Source: Deltaproteobacteria bacterium
Lineage (GTDB): Bacteria > Myxococcota > XYA12-FULL-58-9 > JAUUZB01
Direction of reading: 5' to 3'
Assembly: GCA_030590185.1 (NCBI GenBank)
Contig: JAUUZB010000379.1
Coordinates: 1-5,348 of the forward strand
DNA: 5,348 nt
Positions 1 to 5,348 of the stretch are shown piece after piece (the stretch's first letter is position 1; the number at the start of each line of letters is the position of its first letter). The position numbers and the translations under genes were made by a program. The notes below the pieces were generated by a model. The model ran no database searches. It saw only the letters and a program-made list of their open reading frames with translations, and was not told where the DNA came from.

Positions 1-2041
1 CAATTTCCTCGAGGCCATAGCGGGCTCGGCGCCGCCAGTTGGGGCGCTCGACGCTGGTCCCCGGGACGTTCTGGGGCTCCGGCTCGAGCCACAGATCTTC
101 GAGGCTGACCAGCACCAGGCGAGCCTTGCTGGCCGCGAGCTCGCGCAGGCTGGCGCGCACGACCTCGGCCGGCTCCGGCGGATCCCCGAGCTCGTACCAG
201 TTGGCGAGGTGGTTGGAGAGGGCATGACAGACGGCGCGCCGCCCGTCGCGCATCCGACCCTCCTCCTGTTCGTCGATGAGGTCCATCTCCCGGAGATCGT
301 CGATGTCGCCGCCGCGCCAGAAGGACTCGAACAAGGGTGTGTCGTGGGTGTTGAGGCTCGCCACGGCGTCGGTGGGGATGCGGTTGATGGTCCGGCTGTG
401 GTGCGGATCGACGTTGAACTGCAGCACGAACATGCGCTGCAGCCCGTGCCGAGTCATGGCGTTGCGGATCTCCTCCGGCACCGTGCCGAGGTCCTCGCCG
501 ATGACCATGGTCTCGTGGCGATGGGACTCTAAGGTGAGGATGGCGTAGAGCTCATCCGGGTGCTGCTGCACGTAGAGACCATCGGTGGCCGCACCGCCGT
601 GGGGCACGCAGAACATGCGATGCAGGCCCATGACGTGATCGATGCGCAGCACCCCGGCCCGCTCGACTTGATGTTGCAGGCAGGCGCGGAAGTAGGCGTA
701 ACCGTCGGCCCGGGCCGCCTCCGGGTGGGGCGGTCGAAAGCCCCAATCCTGCCCCTTGGTAAACAGGGCGTCCGGCGGTGCGCCCGCCGAGCAGCCCTCC
801 ATGAAACTGTCGGTGAAACGCCAGGCGTCGTAGCCCTCCGGGTGCACGCCGAGGGGCAGGTCCAGATAGAGACCGGCGCCGAGCCCCCGGGCGCGCTCGC
901 CGAGGGTCGCGAGTTGGGCGGCGGACGCCTGTTGGACAAAGAGGTGATAGGCGAAGCGCTCCTCATCATAGTCGCCGGTACGCAGGTCGCCGGCCCGGAG
1001 ACGCTCGGGCCATTCGTGCCAGGTCTCGTCGCGGGTCTCGACCGTGGCGCGGAAACGCGCGTAGTCCTCGGCCCGGGGGTCACCGGCCACGAAGTCGCGG
1101 ACCGCCTCCGGGGTGCCATCGGCAAAGGCGTGGCGGCTGAGCGCCTGGAGTACCTGGCGCTTGAGCGCCATCTGCTCGCGGTAGTCCACCAGTGGTTCGG
1201 CGAGCGAGGCCTCGGCCTGACGTCGCAGCTCCGGGGAGGCGAGCAGATCTCGGGCCGCGGCGCAGTCGACGAGCTGCGGCAGCCGCTCGGGGTCGAGGTA
1301 GAGCTCATTCCAGAACAGCCTGCTGACCGGGACGTAGGGGCTGTACTCGTAGGCCGGACCGTCCAAGAAGGCGGCGAGCATAGGCAGGGTGCCCACCACC
1401 TGACCACCGAGGCCGCTGGTCCATTCGATCAACGACTCGAGGTCGGTCAGGTCACCGCACCCGAGGCTGCGCTTGGAATACAGTGAATATAGTGGCAAAA
1501 AAACGCCCCAGGCGCGGCCGCTCGCCGGCTGCCAGGCCCGGGTGGGCGCCGCGATCAACAGGGCGCGGTGGGTCTCGCCGCCGACCTCGATCTCGAGCTG
1601 GTGATAGCCGAGGGGAGTCTCCCGCGGCAGGAGCAGCTCCAACTCCCGGAAGCTCTCCCCCGCCACCTCGTCGGAATGTCGGATCGGCAGGGCGTCGAGC
1701 TCGATGGCGTGGGAAAAGGTGTCGCCCTCCTCGAGGGTAGCCCGGACCTCGACCGTACCTGCCGCCTGCGCAGGTAGTCGCAGGGCGAGCCGCGCCGCTT
1801 GGCCGTCCCAGGCCACGACCACCGGCTCGATGACCCGCTGCCAGAGCTCCAGGCGGTGCCGCAGGATCGCCTCGGCGATGGCCGACTCGTCGGCGCCGAC
1901 GGCGATCTCGGCGCCGAGGGCCCCGAGGATGGTACACAGGGCGGCCTCGTCAGCCCGGCGCTCCACGCCGAAGGCATCGACATAGGAGCGACGAACGCCG
2001 TAGATGCTGGCCAGCTCGGATAGCTTGTGCTCGCGGCTCAC
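1..2041 (-). CDS. malQ: 4-alpha-glucanotransferase (amylomaltase, GH77), C-terminus cut by window edge
   Basis: Cytoplasmic disproportionating enzyme that transfers 1,4-alpha-glucan segments between maltodextrins, in maltose/glycogen breakdown. The frame is open for 680 codons without a stop and leaves the window at base 1. All three GH77 catalytic residues are visible: nucleophile Asp468 in LRIDHVMGLHR, acid/base Glu516 in IGEDLGTVPEEI, and Asp567 in LNTHDTPLF. Their spacing nearly equals that of E. coli MalQ (448/496/548, recalled). Residues 178-200 (WGVFLPLYSL...GCGDLTDL) open the catalytic barrel. The last visible part, with NVPGT and RPNWRRRARYGLEEI, is the usual GH77 end, so perhaps 10-40 residues are missing. 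The N-terminal region (1-165) has the MalQ-type helical segment followed by a probable beta-sandwich, roughly 35 residues longer than in E. coli. The GTG start is chosen for its GAGGAG site and because residue 1 then falls where E. coli MalQ begins. Same strand as the methyltransferase upstream, 91 bp apart; co-transcription is possible. Confidence 0.96.
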   Translation of the reverse strand, partial: MSREHKLSELASIYGVRRSYVDAFGVERRADEAALCTILGALGAEIAVGADESAIAEAILRHRLELWQRVIEPVVVAWDGQAARLALRLPAQAAGTVEVRATLEEGDTFSHAIELDALPIRHSDEVAGESFRELELLLPRETPLGYHQLEIEVGGETHRALLIAAPTRAWQPASGRAWGVFLPLYSLYSKRSLGCGDLTDLESLIEWTSGLGGQVVGTLPMLAAFLDGPAYEYSPYVPVSRLFWNELYLDPERLPQLVDCAAARDLLASPELRRQAEASLAEPLVDYREQMALKRQVLQALSRHAFADGTPEAVRDFVAGDPRAEDYARFRATVETRDETWHEWPERLRAGDLRTGDYDEERFAYHLFVQQASAAQLATLGERARGLGAGLYLDLPLGVHPEGYDAWRFTDSFMEGCSAGAPPDALFTKGQDWGFRPPHPEAARADGYAYFRACLQHQVERAGVLRIDHVMGLHRMFCVPHGGAATDGLYVQQHPDELYAILTLESHRHETMVIGEDLGTVPEEIRNAMTRHGLQRMFVLQFNVDPHHSRTINRIPTDAVASLNTHDTPLFESFWRGGDIDDLREMDLIDEQEEGRMRDGRRAVCHALSNHLANWYELGDPPEPAEVVRASLRELAASKARLVLVSLEDLWLEPEPQNVPGTSVERPNWRRRARYGLEEI

Positions 2042-2048
2042 GGGCGGG

Positions 2049-2054
2049 CTCCTC
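2049..2054 (-). promoter_or_regulatory. Ribosome-binding site deciding the malQ GTG start
   Basis: On the minus strand GAGGAG lies 7 bases before the GTG at 2041-2039. It is the only good Shine-Dalgarno match near a plausible start, and no ATG exists in frame nearby. It therefore supports a GTG start. Confidence 0.75.
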
Positions 2055-2102
2055 GGGAGAGGGGTGGGCGGCGTCCATAGGACAGGGGTCGTGCGGATCC
2101 AA

Positions 2103-2119
2103 GCGCGCGTCGGGCGCGC
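2103..2119. repeat. Small GC inverted repeat between methyltransferase gene and malQ
   Basis: GCGCGC (2103-2108) and GCGCGC (2114-2119) can pair around a 5-base loop. No T-run follows on the minus strand, so it does not look like an intrinsic terminator. It may be chance in GC-rich sequence. The rest of the 91-bp gap (2042-2132) shows only the malQ ribosome-binding site. Confidence 0.3.
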
Positions 2120-2132
2120 CGGGGGCCGCGGC

Positions 2133-3722
2133 TCAGGCGTTTTCCTGCAAGCCCCACTGCTGGAGGAGGGTGATCACCCCCGTCATCTGCTTGCGGATCA
2201 CGAGCTCCACGCTCTGCGGATCACGCAGGGGCAGACCGTGCCGAGTGATCGGCAGGGCACCGCTGACCGCCTGCTCCACCAGCGCCGCCATGGCCGCGTC
2301 TGGGTCCGCGGTCTCGGCCATGAGCGACAAGGCCAGGCCGGCGAAGGAATCGAGGCCAGCGACGGTGTGGAAGGGCGTGGTGAGGGAGCGACCCCGTTGG
2401 GCCTCGAAGAGTGCCAACCGGTGAGGCCGCTGGTCCGCGCCACTGTCCGGCCTTGGCTCCCACCGCCTGACCTGCACCGCTCCTTGACGATGCAGGCGAA
2501 TGAGTTGCTCGCAGACCTCGTCCCGGGCGGATGCCGGGACATTCGCCACCAGGCCCTGGGAGACGAGTAGCGCCTCGACCTGGCCGAGGAGGCGGCCAAC
2601 CTGGATACCGCGCGGGTACTCGGCGGCGAGCATCATCAGGGCGATGTTGAGCAGCGGTGAGTTCGAGGTCACCCTCATCCCGGCCGGGTTGACGAGGTCC
2701 ACATTCTGGCTCGTGGTCAGGTCGACATCGGGCGAGCTCGGGGCGAGGTCGGAGGCACAATAGAGCCCAGCGATGGCATCCGGCTTCGGCGGAAGGCTCG
2801 ACGGCGCCTCGGACCGGCAGAGGATGGCGCTGCGAAATCGGCGTGCGGACAGGGCGTCAGCCACCGCCTCGATCGTGGCGCCATCGAGGCCGCTCTCGGC
2901 GAGCTCCTCTTGAAGCCCCAACCGCTCGCGATGGCCTGGATCGACCTGGGCCACGTCCGCCTCACACACCCGGCGTAGCCCGTGGGTCACCGCTAGGGCA
3001 TCGAGGTCGGAGGCGGTGAGCAGATGAGGATCCCGGCGCAGGGCCCGCTCGAACTCCACCGACGGCGCGGCGAGGATCCCGGCGAGCTGACTGGAGAACA
3101 GGAGGTAGTGCGGGTTATTCACCGGAAGAGCCTCAACCAATCGGGCCAAGGCCAACGCCGCCTCCCGGGCCGCTGCCAGGCCCTTTTCACTGCCCGGCGG
3201 CTCGTCGTTGCCCAGGGTTAACAGCCGGCGCACCATGGGCCAACTCGCCCAACCCTCGGGAGAGGCGGCATCGACGTAGGCGACCCCCTCCGGGGCCAAT
3301 AGTCGACCGCATGCGGCCAAGGCGGCGTCGCGGGCGCCAGTTTCGAGCCAAGAGAGTTGGTTAAAGAGGATGACATAGTCGAACTCACCCCCGAGCTCCT
3401 CCGCCGTGGGGATCTCAGCCCAGCCACAGGCCTCGACGCGGGCGTTGCCCACCCCGATCGCGTCCATACCCTCCTGCGCCGCGGCGATGGCGGCGACCGA
3501 TGGGTCGAGGCCGACGAACTGACTCTCCGGGTGGTAAAACGCCAGCGGCAGGAGGTTGGCTCCATGGCCGCAACCCAACTCGAGCACTCGAAAGGGCTCG
3601 TCCCGAGGCACGGGGCCGGCGTTGAGCCAGGACGCTAGGGCCAAACGGTCCGGCCGCAGACCCGGGTTGATCACGGCGGCGCCAGCGGGCCGCACAGGTG
3701 AGGGGATCTCTTTATCGCTCAT
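2133..3722 (-). CDS. Class I SAM-dependent methyltransferase with regulatory-domain-like and C-terminal extensions
   Basis: 529 residues, cytoplasmic, with no signal peptide or membrane segment. Residues 20-170 form a Rossmann methyltransferase domain. Motif I is VLELGCGHGAN (46-56), binding SAM. An acidic residue ends strand 2 (Asp73 in FVGLDPS). EFDYVILFNQLSWL (113-126) and LLAPEGVAYVDAASPEGW (141-158) are strands 4 and 5 with their loops. This pattern, including the PEGW after strand 5, resembles proteins annotated as having a methyltransferase regulatory domain (MethyTransf_Reg type). Residues about 200-305 (PHYLLFSSQL, THGLRRVCEADV) fit that middle domain. Residues about 350-450 look like a winged-helix or helical domain, and the end is helical. 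Rickettsial protein-lysine methyltransferases that act on OmpB share this broad architecture from memory, so a protein substrate is possible but unproven. ATG 3722 is the most upstream start, since an in-frame TGA lies at 3752-3750. It has no clear Shine-Dalgarno sequence. The gene is divergent from the cysteine-cluster gene and upstream of malQ. Confidence 0.9.
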   Translation of the reverse strand: MSDKEIPSPVRPAGAAVINPGLRPDRLALASWLNAGPVPRDEPFRVLELGCGHGANLLPLAFYHPESQFVGLDPSVAAIAAAQEGMDAIGVGNARVEACGWAEIPTAEELGGEFDYVILFNQLSWLETGARDAALAACGRLLAPEGVAYVDAASPEGWASWPMVRRLLTLGNDEPPGSEKGLAAAREAALALARLVEALPVNNPHYLLFSSQLAGILAAPSVEFERALRRDPHLLTASDLDALAVTHGLRRVCEADVAQVDPGHRERLGLQEELAESGLDGATIEAVADALSARRFRSAILCRSEAPSSLPPKPDAIAGLYCASDLAPSSPDVDLTTSQNVDLVNPAGMRVTSNSPLLNIALMMLAAEYPRGIQVGRLLGQVEALLVSQGLVANVPASARDEVCEQLIRLHRQGAVQVRRWEPRPDSGADQRPHRLALFEAQRGRSLTTPFHTVAGLDSFAGLALSLMAETADPDAAMAALVEQAVSGALPITRHGLPLRDPQSVELVIRKQMTGVITLLQQWGLQENA

Positions 3723-3769
3723 GGGCGTCGCGTTGTCCGAGGTTGGAGTTCAAGATTGATGTTGGCTCC

Positions 3770-3799
3770 TTTGTACACCGGCCGACGCAGCCGGCCCAA
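3770..3799 (-). promoter_or_regulatory. Weak candidate promoter for the methyltransferase gene
   Basis: On the minus strand TTGGGC (3799-3794) and TACAAA (3775-3770) are separated by 18 bases. They match the sigma-70 consensus at 3/6 and 4/6 positions. A start just downstream would give a leader of about 40 bases before ATG 3722. The match is poor and given only as the best candidate found. Confidence 0.2.
3778..3794. repeat. GC-rich inverted repeat in divergent region (first)
   Basis: CCGGC (3778-3782) can pair with GCCGG (3790-3794) around a 7-base loop. The stem is only 5 bp and lies inside the spacer of the weak leftward promoter candidate. It could be a protein site or chance. Confidence 0.3.
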
Positions 3800-3822
3800 G
3801 GGCGATCACCAACTCAGGCCGA

Positions 3823-3843
3823 GCCGGCCTCGCTTCGGCCGGC
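3823..3843. repeat. GC-rich inverted repeat in divergent region (second, stronger)
   Basis: GCCGGCC (3823-3829) pairs perfectly with GGCCGGC (3837-3843) around the loop TCGCTTC, a 7-bp all-GC stem. An alternative pairing GGCCGA (3817-3822) with TCGGCC (3835-3840) is also possible. No T-run follows on either strand, so a terminator is unlikely. It lies 75 bp upstream of the cysteine-cluster start and may be an operator, an mRNA leader structure or chance. Confidence 0.45.
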
Positions 3844-3918
3844 GCCCGTCACGCCAGCGACCGAACGGACCGGCCAGCCTTCAGCCTCACCCTGAAAACT
3901 GATAGCGCATGCCCCATC

Positions 3919-4995
3919 ATGCCTGAATCCCCCGCCCCCCAATACGCCGGCCGGCCAATCGTCTTCACCTTCCTCGACGGTCAGTTCTGCTATGACTGTG
4001 CCGCCTGCGACGGTATCTGCTGCCAGGTCGTTCCCGGCCTTTTTGTTACCGCCGCCCAGACGGGGCTGCTCGAGCAACTCGACAGCGGTGCCAGCGTCGT
4101 CTCCCTGGACGCCGACCGTACCTTCGTGAAGTTCAACGAACGGGGCTGTCCCGCCCTGTGTGACGATCACGGCTGCGCGATCCACCGCGATCAGGGGCGG
4201 CGGGCCAAGCCTCCGGTCTGTGCCCTGTTCCCCTTCGTCAAATTGGTGAACGCCGGGAGCTTCCTCACCGCGAGCCCACACCTGAATTTCATCTGTCCCC
4301 TGACCCTGGGTGAAGGCGGCACGGGCCACGGCGAGATCCTCGAGGACCTCGAGGTCCTGCACGGCGGCGGCATCGGCGGGTTCGTTCACGAGGACCTGCC
4401 AACCGAGGACCCGGTGGACGCCGACCTCGAGGAACGGTTCGTCACCCTCGCCAACCAGGGGTGCGGCCAAGCGACCGTCGCCGATGTGGTTTGTGAGACC
4501 GGGGTCGACCGCCAACATCTCGAGGAACGGGTGGAGGTCGCCTTCGAGATGCTGGACCTCCGAACCCCGGAGGAGACCCCGGAGACCGCCGCCCCCCTCT
4601 TGCCCTTGATCCCGAGCCTGCGCCCCGACCTCTTTCGCCTGCCGCGCACGGAGCTGGCCACCGCGCTCGTGGTCACCGCCCGGTTGATCGCCCACGCTAA
4701 CCGCGTACGCCAAGTGCCCCTCTCGATCCGCCAGATGGCAAGCTACTGGGAGACACGCCAGGAGCTGCTCGCCCTCCTCGTCGTCGCCCACCGTCCGGTC
4801 TCCCTCGGCGATCGGCAGCCCATCATCGAACGCGGCACCGACGAGGTATCCAACATCCTGGCGGCCTTGGTCGAACAAATCACGGACCACCCAGGCCGAC
4901 GATCGCTGGCCGAGTGGATCCAGGGCACCCCCCGGGGGACGGTTCGGCACATGGTGTTGAATAGTCTGATACAACTGGTCCTCTCGTTTGAGTGA
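3919..4995 (+). CDS. YkgJ / flagellin-lysine-methylase-like cysteine-cluster protein
   Basis: 358 residues, no signal peptide or clear membrane segment, so probably cytoplasmic. The N-terminal 130 residues carry a metal-binding cysteine cluster of the CxxCxxCC (zinc- or iron-chelating, YkgJ) type. FCYDCAACDGICC holds Cys24, 27, 30, 34 and 35, followed by RGCPAL (Cys77), Cys81, HGCAIH (Cys86), PPVCALFPF (Cys101) and FICPL (Cys126). The family pattern 'GCP..... GC.I......P..C..FPF' is well kept. The C-x3-CC spacing is closer to the flagellin lysine-N-methylase (FliB) group, reported to bind an iron-sulfur cluster, than to short YkgJ proteins (family knowledge from memory). Residues about 170-358 form a mostly helical C-terminal part I do not recognise. 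The substrate is unknown. ATG 3919 is the only reasonable start and lacks a clear Shine-Dalgarno sequence. The gene is divergent from the methyltransferase, and a VgrG-like gene follows 167 bp downstream on the same strand. The longer antisense frame lacks any family motif. Confidence 0.88.
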   Translation: MPESPAPQYAGRPIVFTFLDGQFCYDCAACDGICCQVVPGLFVTAAQTGLLEQLDSGASVVSLDADRTFVKFNERGCPALCDDHGCAIHRDQGRRAKPPVCALFPFVKLVNAGSFLTASPHLNFICPLTLGEGGTGHGEILEDLEVLHGGGIGGFVHEDLPTEDPVDADLEERFVTLANQGCGQATVADVVCETGVDRQHLEERVEVAFEMLDLRTPEETPETAAPLLPLIPSLRPDLFRLPRTELATALVVTARLIAHANRVRQVPLSIRQMASYWETRQELLALLVVAHRPVSLGDRQPIIERGTDEVSNILAALVEQITDHPGRRSLAEWIQGTPRGTVRHMVLNSLIQLVLSFE

Positions 4996-5010
4996 GCCCG
5001 CCGCCGGCTC
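4994..5010 (+). repeat. Short hairpin at the end of the cysteine-cluster gene
   Basis: GAGCC (4994-4998, overlapping the TGA stop) can pair with GGCTC (5006-5010) around a 7-base loop. No T-run follows, so this is not a convincing intrinsic terminator. Confidence 0.25.
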
Positions 5011-5162
5011 GGCCCCGGGAAACGCAAGTCGCGCCGCGTCAAAGACCACCACCAACAGCCAACGGCCGTGGGTTGCGTGTAGCAAGGGGGGGCATTCTTC
5101 CGCTTCTCAACCTCCCACCCATGCTGTACCCTTTCGTTCTGCCTGCTAATTTTGGGGTTCCC
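4996..5162. other. Intergenic region upstream of the VgrG-like gene
   Basis: 167 bp without a recognised gene. It holds a run of seven G (5086-5092) and a more AT-rich end with TGCTAATTT (5144-5152), which resembles an extended -10 element. No -35 partner is present and the position would leave almost no leader before ATG 5163. A weak GGGG (5154-5157) lies 5 bases before that ATG. The best sigma-54-like GG...GC pair has 9 rather than 10 intervening bases and was not accepted. Confidence 0.5.
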
Positions 5163-5348
5163 ATGACGCAATCCAAATCCCCCGCCGAATTCTTGTTCAG
5201 CCTCGATGCCGACGACGCCGATTGGCGCGTACGCCGGATGGAGCTGCACGAGAAGCTGTCCGACATCTACACCCTCGACCTCGACATAGCGCTCAAGGAG
5301 AGCCTGCTGTCCCTTCCGATCGAAGAAACCCTGGGTGGGCTCCTCGGG
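5163..5348 (+). CDS. VgrG-like type VI secretion tip protein, N-terminal fragment (runs off right edge)
   Basis: The 62 visible codons encode the start of a protein resembling VgrG (TssI), the trimeric spike at the tip of the type VI secretion tube that carries effectors out of the cell. FLFSLDADDADWRVRRMELH (residues 10-29), then EKLSDIYTLDLDIAL (30-44) and the segment ending in IEETLGGLLG (53-62), follow the VgrG N-terminal pattern. That pattern is a short beta-hairpin, a 'V.r.e..E.LS..Y.ldldl' strand pair, and '..LLG' leading into the gp27-like barrel. Family members usually exceed 600 residues, so about 90% is missing. Any C-terminal effector extension is out of view. The first ATG fits the homology; its ribosome site is weak. 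A phage-type spike protein is an alternative. The fragment is short, so the call is moderate. Confidence 0.7.
   Translation, partial: MTQSKSPAEFLFSLDADDADWRVRRMELHEKLSDIYTLDLDIALKESLLSLPIEETLGGLLG

Larger units (their letters stand above)
3723..3918. other. Divergent intergenic region (196 bp) with clustered GC-rich inverted repeats
   Basis: It lies between the starts of the leftward methyltransferase and the rightward cysteine-cluster gene, so both promoters should be here. The sequence is rich in CCGGCC/GGCCGG words (around 3778, 3791, 3824, 3837 and 3870), which form at least two potential hairpins listed separately. No strong sigma-70 or sigma-54 promoter and no strong ribosome-binding site is apparent for either gene. 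No protein or RNA gene is recognised in it. Confidence 0.7.

Noticed and set aside
529..1407. 292-codon minus-strand frame rich in Pro, Ser, Arg and Thr
   Set aside because: It is a shifted frame within malQ with low-complexity composition and no motifs.
560..1486. 308-codon open frame on the plus strand
   Set aside because: It is antisense to malQ, whose minus-strand frame carries all GH77 catalytic motifs. The plus-strand product matches nothing I recognise.
5006..5020. Possible intrinsic terminator after the cysteine-cluster gene
   Set aside because: GC-rich bases follow the stop codon but no run of T comes after any stem on the plus strand.
5060..5078. Possible sigma-54 promoter (GG...GC) upstream of the VgrG-like gene
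   Set aside because: The spacing between the GG and GC pairs is 9 rather than 10 bases and other consensus positions do not match.
3814..5085. 423-codon open frame on the minus strand, longer than the plus-strand gene it overlaps
   Set aside because: It is antisense to the cysteine-cluster gene, whose plus-strand product has clear family motifs. The antisense product is Gly/Glu/Asp-rich without a recognisable domain, as expected from GC-rich shadow frames.

Overview
The window is high-GC, gene-dense bacterial chromosome. The malQ homologue, a YkgJ-type cysteine-cluster protein and a VgrG-type protein together suggest a Gram-negative proteobacterium, most likely gammaproteobacterial. The lineage is an inference from protein content only; no rRNA or tRNA gene is visible to anchor it.

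Layout: two genes run leftward from about 3722 and two run rightward from 3919. Leftward, 3722-2133 encodes a 529-residue SAM-dependent methyltransferase with a regulatory-domain-like middle and a helical C-terminal part. After a 91-bp gap comes malQ (GTG start at 2041), a GH77 4-alpha-glucanotransferase. It is open for 680 codons and leaves the window at base 1, so only its last few residues are missing. Rightward, 3919-4995 encodes a 358-residue protein with an N-terminal cysteine cluster of the CxxCxxCC (YkgJ / flagellin-lysine-methylase-like) type. After 167 bp a gene begins at 5163 whose 62 visible residues resemble the N-terminus of VgrG, the spike protein of type VI secretion systems. 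It runs off the right edge.

The 196-bp divergent region (3723-3918) holds several GC-rich inverted repeats and must contain the promoters for both directions, but no strong promoter or ribosome-binding site can be read in it. MalQ acts in glycogen/maltodextrin metabolism and has no obvious functional link to its neighbours. The notable pair is the divergently arranged methyltransferase and cysteine-cluster protein. Each resembles, at family level, enzymes known or suspected to methylate protein lysines, and a secretion-spike gene follows. A shared protein-modification role is a hypothesis, not shown by the sequence.

Many other long open frames exist on both strands, including a 423-codon frame antisense to the cysteine-cluster gene. 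They are by-products of high GC content and were left out. No IS element, CRISPR array, tRNA, rRNA or convincing rho-independent terminator was found.
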